Assembly: GCA_043813895.1 (NCBI GenBank)
Contig: JBDRKQ010000142.1
Coordinates: 1-7,692 of the forward strand
Direction: 5' to 3'
DNA: 7,692 nt
Source: CAZTAR01 sp043813895
GTDB lineage: Bacteria > Planctomycetota > Phycisphaerae > UBA1845 > UTPLA1
The translations under genes were made by a program, and so were the position numbers. Of this stretch, positions 1 to 5,000 are shown in pieces. The notes below the pieces were generated by a model, which worked only from the letters and a program-made list of their open reading frames with translations, did no database searches and was not told the DNA's origin. Each line of letters opens with the position of its first letter. Position 1 is the first letter of the stretch.

Positions 1-143
1 CCCCTGAAAAACTCGACTTCACGTGTGGGGGTAAGGGGGCCTTACGCGCCGAAGAGGCGGCCGATCTAACCTCACAGCAACATCGGCACAAACATCACCA
101 ATCACGGAGCCACGCTGTAACTCATGAAATATGCGGGCTAGCG

Positions 144-272
144 GGGGTGGCATGGGTAAGCGGAGTCCCGGCAAGCCGGGACATGCTTACCCGTGGGAAG
201 GACGTCGAGTTGTTCCCACGGGTAATGAGCGGGCCACCCTGCGGGGTGCCCGCTCGTTACCCATGCCACCCC
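144..272. repeat. Cloverleaf-forming palindromic repeat, copy 1
   Basis: A 129-bp element closed by a perfect 16-bp terminal inverted repeat (GGGGTGGCATGGGTAA at 144-159 and its complement at 257-272). Three hairpin arms sit inside. Arm 1 is GTCCCGGCAAGCCGGGAC at 165-182. Arm 2 pairs 187-199 with 213-225 (13 bp perfect, 13-nt loop). Arm 3 pairs 227-233 with 249-255 and 235-239 with 244-248, with C234 bulged and a TGCG loop. Only short junctions (160-164, 183-186, 226, 256) stay unpaired, so either strand can fold into a four-way cloverleaf. A second copy lies at 6926-7056. It carries no protein, so it would have to be mobilised in trans if it is mobile. I see no target-site duplication. Confidence 0.85.
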
Positions 273-412
273 ATCTGACCCATGCCACCCCATCTGACCC
301 ATGCCACCCCATCTGACCCATGCCACCCCATCTGACCCATGCCACCCCATCTGACCTATGCCACCCCATCTGACCTATGCCACCCCATCTGGCCTATGCC
401 ACCCCATCTGGA
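261..412. repeat. 19-bp tandem array, eight units
   Basis: Eight head-to-tail 19-bp units with consensus CCATGCCACCCCATCTGAC start at 261, 280, 299, 318, 337, 356, 375 and 394. Units 1-5 are identical. Unit 6 changes the start to CTATG, unit 7 also ends in TGGC, and unit 8 ends in TGGA, so divergence rises with distance from the cloverleaf element. The first 12 bases of each unit copy the right terminus of that element, which unit 1 overlaps. Because 19 is not a multiple of 3, each strand reads as an artificial 19-residue periodic peptide. No spacers separate the units, so this is not a CRISPR array. Confidence 0.95.
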
Positions 413-423
413 CGCTAAGGACC

Positions 424-544
424 CGCGCATTAATAAGTTGCACATTTTATATGGGTGGTACGGGCATCCTGCCCGTGCGGCTACGGGCGGGACGCCCGTA
501 CCACCCTTCGGCATTCGTTCAGTTTATTCATGCGCACGCCCTAA
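424..544 (+). repeat. 121-bp palindromic dispersed repeat, copy A
   Basis: This stretch aligns with the reverse complement of 2210-2328 at 110 of 121 columns (nine mismatches and one 2-nt gap, by hand). Its core, 453-506, is a long hairpin. GGGTGGTACGGGC (453-465) pairs with GCCCGTACCACCC (494-506), and CCTGCCCGT (468-476) pairs with ACGGGCGGG (483-491), leaving a GCGGCT loop. The flanks outside the hairpin are also conserved, from CGCGCATT at the left edge to GCACGCCCTAA at the right, so the unit is larger than the palindrome. It encodes no protein. It could be a non-autonomous mobile palindrome; that is inference. Confidence 0.85.
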
Positions 545-570
545 GCACGCACAGGCCGGAGGTCTTCGCA

Positions 571-600
571 CCCGCTCGCTTGCGCTCGGGGCTCGGATCA
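571..600 (-). repeat. Partial copy of the GATCCGAGCCCC repeat end
   Basis: On the minus strand this reads TGATCCGAGCCCCGAGCGCA followed by AGCGAGCGGG. It matches the left end of the 85-bp element at 4130-4214 with one substitution (AGCGAGC versus AGCGAGT). No second terminus is visible nearby, so it is a solo end or a remnant. Confidence 0.6.
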
Positions 601-647
601 GGCACGCGACGCACGAGCATTCCGCTTCGGAGGAGCGCAGGCGCATG

Positions 648-802
648 GCCACGGGTGGATCGCAGCGGAACGCGTGGGCAGGATGCGTATAGTTTCATCG
701 CCGCCCTGAAAGGGCGTGGGCAGCGTGCCTACGCCCTTTCAGGGCGAAGAGTTGTGGGGGAGCAGACCGTGTCCACGGGTTGCGCTGCGCTCCACCCGTG
801 GC
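648..802. repeat. Nested inverted repeats around a 45-nt hairpin
   Basis: The outer arms, 648-680 and 770-802, are inverted copies that match at 29 of 33 positions; each begins or ends with the CCACGGGT / ACCCGTGG motif. Centred between them, 702-722 pairs with 726-746 around a GCG loop. This is a 21-bp stem with one G-T wobble that begins CGCCCTGAAAGGGCGT. Each half of that stem is itself a palindrome (CGCCCT-GAA-AGGGCG), so alternative small hairpins can form. No T-tract follows on either strand, so it does not look like an intrinsic terminator. Confidence 0.8.
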
Positions 803-941
803 AACGTTCCTATGCCCCGCCGGGGCGACTTTCGCCGGACCACCTGCGCCAAGGTCCCGCCTGAAACGTCACGGACCCGGAGCCTCCAGCTGTGTGGGCG
901 GCCGGTAGGCGCGGCGGCTAGGCGCCGTTACCATCGGACGG

Positions 942-2213
942 ATGCCGCCTGTGACGACGAATATGGCCGAAGGACCGACCTCTCAGCCCGTCGAGTCGAT
1001 TCCCGCGCTCATCCAATCCGAGGCGGGCGTTCTTGCCGTGCTCCTCGTGGTGCTCGCCGCGATATTCTGGACGTCGCAGCAGCGGGGGATCGGGGCCATC
1101 TACAAGGTGATCCCGGCGCTGGTCTTCTGTTACTTCGTGCCGACGGCGCTCTCCACCTTCCACGTCATCCCGGTGGAGTGTGCGCTGTACAAGTGGGTCA
1201 AGGGTTTTGTCCTGCCCGCCAGCCTGCTGCTGCTCACGCTCTCGCTGGACGTGCGGGGGATTGTGCGTCTGGGTCCGAAGGCGGGGATCATGCTGCTCGC
1301 CGGCACCGCAGGCGTCGTGATCGGCGGGCCGTTGTCGCTCTGGCTCTGGCAGAGCAAGCTGCCCGACGATGCATGGCGACTCATCGCCTACCTTGCGGGA
1401 AGTTGGATCGGCGGTGGCGCCAATGCCGTGGCACTCCAAAAGATCTTCGGCGCGAGCAACGCCGCGATCAGCCCGATCATCGTCGTCGACGTGGCGGTGG
1501 CCAACGTCTGGATGGGCGTCCTGCTGTTCCTCGCGGGGCGTCATGCGATCGTGGATCGCTGGTTTGGGGGCGACACGTCGGCGATTACCGTCCTCGAACG
1601 GAAGATGGAGGCTTTCCAAGCCCGCGTCTCCCGCGTGCCGAGCCTCGCGGACCTGCTGGTCATCCTCGCGGTAGGCTTTGCATCGGCCTGGATTGCCCAC
1701 ATAGGCGGCCAACGATTGATGGAGATTCCGTTCTTTGCAGACCTCGAAGCCAGGGGCTTCCTCAATGCCTTCGGCTGGAAGATCGTCATCGTCACGACCA
1801 TCGGGATGGTGTTGTCGTTCACGCGCGTTCGGAATCTCGAAGGCGCCGGCGCGTCGCGGATGGGCAGCGTGATGATCTACCTGCTGGTGGCGTGCATTGG
1901 CGCAGGTGCCGACTTCAACAGGTTGCTCAAGCCCGAGGCAAGGTACTTCCTGGCGATGGGCGCGACCTGGATGCTGTTCCACATCGTCATTCTGCTGGCT
2001 GTCGGGAAGCTGATTCGGGCGCCGTTTTTCTTCGTGGCGGTCGGATCGCAGGCGAACATCGGCGGCGCCGCCTCCGCGCCGATCGTGGCCGGCGCGTTTA
2101 ACCCGGTTCTCGCGCCGGTCGGCGTGTTGCTCGCGATCGCGGGGTACGTGTTGGGCACCTACGCGGGCCTCGTGTGCATCAACATCTGTCGATTGGTCGT
2201 CGGGGGTGGTTAG
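942..2213 (+). CDS. DUF819 family multi-pass membrane protein
   Basis: A 423-residue, strongly hydrophobic protein with about ten to twelve predicted membrane spans, the first near residues 29-44 after a polar N-terminus. It matches the DUF819 (YjcL-like) family. The family's two Gly/Ala/Asn-rich motifs are visible: SWIGGGANAVAL at 154-165, followed by DVAVAN at 183-188, and GSQANIGGAASAP at 368-380 in the second half. This two-half layout resembles secondary transporters, but no substrate is established for the family. A polar loop near 205-235 should lie outside the membrane. The ATG at 942 has only a weak purine stretch (GGACGG) directly before it. The ATG at 963 (residue 8) is an alternative start. 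The TAG stop lies in the first bases of the downstream palindromic repeat. The gene appears monocistronic. Family assignment is firm; function is unknown. Confidence 0.88.
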   Translation: MPPVTTNMAEGPTSQPVESIPALIQSEAGVLAVLLVVLAAIFWTSQQRGIGAIYKVIPALVFCYFVPTALSTFHVIPVECALYKWVKGFVLPASLLLLTLSLDVRGIVRLGPKAGIMLLAGTAGVVIGGPLSLWLWQSKLPDDAWRLIAYLAGSWIGGGANAVALQKIFGASNAAISPIIVVDVAVANVWMGVLLFLAGRHAIVDRWFGGDTSAITVLERKMEAFQARVSRVPSLADLLVILAVGFASAWIAHIGGQRLMEIPFFADLEARGFLNAFGWKIVIVTTIGMVLSFTRVRNLEGAGASRMGSVMIYLLVACIGAGADFNRLLKPEARYFLAMGATWMLFHIVILLAVGKLIRAPFFFVAVGSQANIGGAASAPIVAGAFNPVLAPVGVLLAIAGYVLGTYAGLVCINICRLVVGGG

Positions 2214-2328
2214 GGCGTGCGCATCAATAGACTGAACGAATGCCAAAGGGTGGTGGGCGTCTCGCCCGTATCCGCACGGGCAAGATGCCCGTACCACCCA
2301 TATGAAATGTGCAACTTAACAATGCGCG
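2210..2328 (-). repeat. 121-bp palindromic dispersed repeat, copy B (inverted)
   Basis: An inverted 119-bp copy of 424-544 (about 91% identical), so the pair brackets the DUF819 gene. The hairpin core is 2248-2299; a 2-nt deletion near 2255 slightly breaks the outer stem compared with copy A. The left edge supplies the DUF819 stop codon (2211-2213), and the right edge ends 26 bases before the amidotransferase ATG. The hairpin could act as a transcript 3' stabiliser or a barrier between the two genes. No T-tract follows, so I do not call an intrinsic terminator. Confidence 0.85.
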
Positions 2329-2353
2329 AATCTTGGGAGACGTGCGGACATCG

Positions 2354-3049
2354 ATGAGAATCCTGCTGTTGCAGAATCATGAGCTGTGTGATGCCGACCT
2401 CATGGGGACGGCACTCCGCCGGCGCGGCGTTCCGTGCACCGTCGCCGCGGCATTTCAGACCGAACGCTTGCCCGATGTCGCAGACTTCGACGCCCTGCTG
2501 GTGCTCGGATCACCGGCAAGTTGTCGAGATATCGACCAAGACCCGGGGCTGATGAATGCGCGGGGACTCGTGGCTCGTGCCGTGGCACTTGAAAAGCCCA
2601 CACTGGGAATCTGCTTCGGGGGTCAAATCCTGGCACAGGTGCTTGGTGCGCAAGTGCGGCAAAGCGACACCGGCGAGTTCGGAACTTGCGAGATTCACCT
2701 TACCGATGAGGGCGTCCGATCTCCGCTGTTTGTCGGTTTCCCGGCGACCTTGCCGACGGCGCAGTTTCACAGCGATACGTTCGAACTTCCCCCGGGCGCC
2801 ACACTGCTCGCGTCGTCCGCAACGTGCCGTAATCAGGCGTTCGTCCTGGGGCGGAGCGTGGGCATGCAGTTCCACCCGGAGGCCTCGGCGACGAGAGTGG
2901 CCGAGTGGGCCCGGATGTTTCCGGATGGTCCTGCAAGTCTGGGAAAGTCCGTCGACGACGTTGCGGCCGAGTGCCGCGCGACCGAGGTAGATCGCGTCGA
3001 GTTGTGTGACCTGCTGACGGAGAACTTCTTGAAGTTTGCCCGTGGTTGA
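2354..3049 (+). CDS. Class I glutamine amidotransferase (GMP-synthase-like, stand-alone)
   Basis: A 231-residue single-domain class I glutamine amidotransferase, expected to release ammonia from glutamine in the cytoplasm. The catalytic triad is visible: nucleophilic Cys87 in the elbow LGICFGGQIL (84-93), His174 in GMQFHPEAS, and Glu176. The pattern FHSDTFELPPGATLLASS (138-155) and the segment CRNQAF are typical of the stand-alone GMP-synthase-like subgroup. Members of that subgroup are often poorly characterised, and some hydrolyse gamma-glutamyl compounds. No synthetase domain is fused or adjacent, so the acceptor is unknown. I chose the ATG at 2354 because the conserved MRILLLQNHE core begins there, with GGGAGA at 2335-2340 upstream at a longish 13-nt spacing. 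The frame could extend to a GTG at 2309, but that start lies inside a repeat. About 50 residues follow the triad as a helical C-terminal tail. Confidence 0.87.
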   Translation: MRILLLQNHELCDADLMGTALRRRGVPCTVAAAFQTERLPDVADFDALLVLGSPASCRDIDQDPGLMNARGLVARAVALEKPTLGICFGGQILAQVLGAQVRQSDTGEFGTCEIHLTDEGVRSPLFVGFPATLPTAQFHSDTFELPPGATLLASSATCRNQAFVLGRSVGMQFHPEASATRVAEWARMFPDGPASLGKSVDDVAAECRATEVDRVELCDLLTENFLKFARG

Positions 3050-3097
3050 TTCTCAATCGCGGATTGCGGGATCCCCCCGGCGCGCCGCCTCTTCGGG

Positions 3098-4048
3098 CTA
3101 CATGTTGAACAGTGCGGAGATGCTCGTCTGCCGGTAGATGTTGCGGATGGCCTTGGCGAAGAGCGGCGCCGCCGAGACGATCTTGACCTTCTTCGGCAGG
3201 GGCGCAAACCGATACTCCAGGCTGTCCGTCGTCACGAGTTCCTTGATGGGACTCGCATCGATCCTCGCTGCGGAACCGGGTGAGAGCACGCCGTGGGTGA
3301 CGGCGGCGTAGACGTCCTTCGCGCCTTCCGCCTTGAGCCGTTCGGCCGTGGCGATCAGCGTCCCGCCGCTAATCGTGAAGTCGTCTACCATCAGGGCGTG
3401 CCTGTCCTTGACCGCGCCGATGATCCGCCTCACGGCGACCTCTTCGCGGTGTCCTTTCCGCGCTTTCTCGGCGATCACGGTCTGCACACCGAGCGCCTGT
3501 GCATAGCCGTTGGCCATCTTGGCCGCGCCGACGTCGGGGGCGACGACGACCCAGTTCTTTCGCACCTTCTTACCGAAGTGAGGCAGCATCACCGGGAGGG
3601 CGTACAGGTGATCCACCGGCACGCGAAAGAAACCCTGTATCTGCGGAGCGTGCAGGTCCATCGTCACGATCCGGTCGACACCGGCCGCCTCCAGGCAATC
3701 GGCGCACACCCTCGCCCTGATGGACACGCGCGGCTCGTCCTTCTTGTCCCCCTTGCCGTAGCTGAAAAAAGGAATGACGGCGGTGACGCTGTTAGCCGAG
3801 GCCCGCCTGAAAGCGTCGATGTAGAACAGCATCTCCATGAAGTTGTCATTGACCGGATAGCTCAGCGACTGCACCAGAAACACGTCCTTGCCGCGCACGT
3901 TCTGCCCGACGCGGACAAAGGTGTTACCCTCGGAGTAGTGCGTGGCGGTGCATCGGCTCGGCCGAATCTTGAGATGCTTGCAAACAGCGCGGGTAAACTG
4001 CCGCGAGCTTGATCCGGCGAAGATGAGGTGCCTGTCTTTGTTGGCCAT
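3098..4048 (-). CDS. prs: Ribose-phosphate pyrophosphokinase (PRPP synthase), atypical loops
   Basis: A 316-residue cytoplasmic enzyme of the PRPP synthase family, which makes 5-phosphoribosyl-1-pyrophosphate from ribose 5-phosphate and ATP for nucleotide, His and Trp synthesis. Length matches bacterial Prs. Conserved features are PVNDNFMEML (65-74), DLHAPQIQGFF (131-141, catalytic-site His133), Lys195/Arg197 in the flexible loop, and the PRPP loop at 222-230. Several sites differ from the usual bacterial class I enzyme. The ATP-binding segment YARQDRK is YGKGDKK (97-103), PDHGG is PDVGA (171-175), and the PRPP loop DDIIDTAGT is DDFTISGGT. The last two resemble plant class II enzymes. The start at 4048 is set by GGAGGA six bases upstream. 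The longer frame (to 4111) has no such signal. It converges on the amidotransferase with 48 bases between. It could be a paralogue and not the housekeeping Prs. Confidence 0.9.
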   Translation of the reverse strand: MANKDRHLIFAGSSSRQFTRAVCKHLKIRPSRCTATHYSEGNTFVRVGQNVRGKDVFLVQSLSYPVNDNFMEMLFYIDAFRRASANSVTAVIPFFSYGKGDKKDEPRVSIRARVCADCLEAAGVDRIVTMDLHAPQIQGFFRVPVDHLYALPVMLPHFGKKVRKNWVVVAPDVGAAKMANGYAQALGVQTVIAEKARKGHREEVAVRRIIGAVKDRHALMVDDFTISGGTLIATAERLKAEGAKDVYAAVTHGVLSPGSAARIDASPIKELVTTDSLEYRFAPLPKKVKIVSAAPLFAKAIRNIYRQTSISALFNM

Positions 4049-4054
4049 GTTCGG

Positions 4055-4060
4055 TCCTCC
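4055..4060 (-). promoter_or_regulatory. Shine-Dalgarno site of prs
   Basis: The minus strand reads GGAGGA here, six bases before the ATG at 4048. This strong site decides the prs start over the in-frame upstream ATG at 4111. Confidence 0.85.
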
Positions 4061-4129
4061 ATGATCCGAGCCAAGGGCGCTCTGTGGTTGCCGCAGAGCG
4101 GCGCGTGACATCGCCTGTGCCGGACAGCG

Positions 4130-4214
4130 GATCCGAGCCCCGAGCGCAAGCGAGTGGGTCCGAAGGCCGACGGTCTACCTCAAGGCCCCCGCGCTGGCGC
4201 TTGGGGCTCGGATC
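4130..4214. repeat. 85-bp element with 18-bp terminal inverted repeats
   Basis: GATCCGAGCCCCGAGCGC (4130-4147) and GCGCTTGGGGCTCGGATC (4197-4214) are inverted copies matching at 17 of 18 positions. Inside each end lies a small hairpin with GCG/CGC stems (near 4144-4151 and 4191-4200). A partial copy occurs at 571-600 in the opposite orientation, which shows that the family is dispersed. It has no coding capacity. It resembles a small palindromic, MITE-like element, but no target duplication is visible. Confidence 0.7.
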
Positions 4215-4408
4215 AGTTCGGCGGATAGTGTCCTTGACCTCGCGCATCACGTCAAACGGGCATTGTCTGTGGCTGTCCGGGAGGCGACGGCGATGACCCG
4301 TTTGCACGCATTCTCCAAGGTCGAGCGCCTACCGCTTCCTCTACGGGCGCGGCTCTGAACTCGAGCTTGCGATTGCCCTGCGTTCTCACGGTGCAATTGC
4401 GACATCCG

Positions 4409-4438
4409 TTGACATCTCGGGTTTCCGCGTGTTATGAT
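4409..4438 (+). promoter_or_regulatory. Sigma70-type promoter of the dockerin-like gene
   Basis: A consensus -35 TTGACA (4409-4414) and a near-consensus -10 TATGAT (4433-4438) are separated by 18 bases. Transcription should start near 4445, giving a leader of about 45 bases that contains the AGGAGG site. This is the clearest promoter in the window. Confidence 0.75.
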
Positions 4439-4474
4439 GATGATCGAGATTCCGGTAACTGGAGAATCACGATC

Positions 4475-4480
4475 AGGAGG
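4475..4480 (+). promoter_or_regulatory. Shine-Dalgarno site of the dockerin-like gene
   Basis: AGGAGG sits nine bases before the ATG at 4490. It selects this start over the longer frame that opens at 4367, which would begin upstream of the promoter. Confidence 0.85.
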
Positions 4481-4489
4481 AAAGAAGCA

Positions 4490-4936
4490 ATGCCCCAACG
4501 TATCCATTTTCATCACGTCCTTTTGCTTGGTTTGATTGGCTGTCTCTTCGCCATGCCCTTGGCGTGGACGGGGGAGGAGACCGTTGCTGACGGGGGAGTT
4601 GCCACTTCGGTTGAGGCAGAGACGGTGGTGGTGTCTGATGAGCCGGGAGGGAAGGGCGAGCGTGACGGGGATGAAAGACCAAGACAAAACGGATGTGCTA
4701 TAATCTCGGCAATGGAGCCCGATTGCTGCATTGGCGACACGAACAACGATGGTGTCGTTAACGCCGATGATATCCAGGGTTTCGTCGATATACACATCTC
4801 ACAGACATGGGAGTTTCCACAACGATGTAGAGCAGATATGAATGAGGATGACCTACTCACCGATGAGGATATTGAGATGTTCGTGGATTGCCTTGTAAAC
4901 ATCGAGCTATTCGGCGACGGCATCTGCCGCCATTGA
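4490..4936 (+). CDS. Small secreted protein with a dockerin-like EF-hand pair
   Basis: A 148-residue protein. A basic start and hydrophobic stretch (LLLGLIGCLFAMPLAW, 11-26) look like a Sec signal peptide. Next is a low-complexity acidic/Gly linker (about 28-67). The C-terminal half carries two calcium-binding EF-hand loops of dockerin type: D83-x-N85-x-D87-G-V-V-N-A-D-D94 and D116-x-N118-x-D120-D-L-L-T-D-E-D127. Each is followed by a short helix (DIQGFV, DIEMFV), a pattern common at the C-termini of planctomycete secreted proteins. Seven cysteines lie in or just before this half (69, 79, 80, 113, 134, 146, plus Cys18 in the signal), so disulfides are plausible outside the cytoplasm. There is no catalytic domain, so it may be a binding or adaptor module. 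Bases 4741-4920 are about 47% GC, against about 70% in sampled stretches of both flanking genes. Confidence 0.8.
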   Translation: MPQRIHFHHVLLLGLIGCLFAMPLAWTGEETVADGGVATSVEAETVVVSDEPGGKGERDGDERPRQNGCAIISAMEPDCCIGDTNNDGVVNADDIQGFVDIHISQTWEFPQRCRADMNEDDLLTDEDIEMFVDCLVNIELFGDGICRH

Positions 4937-5000
4937 GCCGTATAGGTCAGGTCCCCAGCCGTGTAAGTCGGGTTCGCAGACACGACAACTCGTATCCACA

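Larger units (their letters stand above)
1..941. other. Gene-poor, repeat-dense intergenic region
   Basis: No reading frame here looks like a gene. The open frames that exist run through tandem or inverted repeats and translate to low-complexity or Arg/Pro-rich sequence. From left to right the region holds a small hairpin (31-45, GTAAGG-GGG-CCTTAC, no T-tract), a cloverleaf repeat, a 19-bp tandem array, a 121-bp palindromic repeat, a partial copy of the GATCCGAGCCCC-type repeat end (571-600), nested inverted repeats centred near 724, and a short hairpin GCCCC-GCC-GGGGC (814-826). I see no convincing promoter for the membrane protein gene that follows. Bases 1-143 and 827-941 hold nothing else I can name. 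Confidence 0.7.
4049..4489. other. Divergent intergenic region between prs and the dockerin-like gene
   Basis: It holds the prs leader with its ribosome site, a 7-bp hairpin CGCTCTG/CAGAGCG (4078-4084 with 4094-4100), an 85-bp element with terminal inverted repeats (4130-4214), and the promoter and ribosome site of the dockerin-like gene. The decamer GATCCGAGCC at 4063-4072 repeats the end of that 85-bp element. Bases 4215-4400 show nothing else I can support. A TTGACG on the minus strand near 4250 lacks a good partner hexamer. Confidence 0.6.

Noticed and set aside
144..272. tRNA or tmRNA because of the cloverleaf fold
   Set aside because: The arms are far too long, the closing stem is 16 bp, and there is no T-loop, anticodon-like loop or CCA end. 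The same fold recurs at 6926-7056 as a DNA repeat.
138..369. Minus-strand frames encoding a repeated MGWHGSDGVAWV peptide
   Set aside because: They are an artefact of the 19-bp tandem array, which cycles through all frames to give a 19-residue period. There is no ribosome site or non-repeat sequence to support a protein.
261..412. CRISPR array
   Set aside because: The 19-bp units are directly contiguous with no spacers, and no cas genes are present.
702..746. Intrinsic transcription terminator
   Set aside because: The hairpin is strong, but no T-tract follows on either strand and no gene ends next to it.
716..2297. Long open frames overlapping the DUF819 gene on both strands (716-2101 + and 918-2297 -)
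   Set aside because: They are Arg/Pro/Gly/His-rich shadows caused by high GC at third positions. Only the 942-2213 frame gives recognisable membrane spans and family motifs.
3054..3066. Small hairpin CAATC-GCG-GATTG between the converging amidotransferase and prs genes
   Set aside because: The stem is only 5 bp with no T-tract, too weak to call a bidirectional terminator.
3293..4012. Plus-strand open frame antisense to prs
   Set aside because: It is the complement of a clearly recognisable PRPP synthase, and its His/Arg/Asp-rich translation matches no family.
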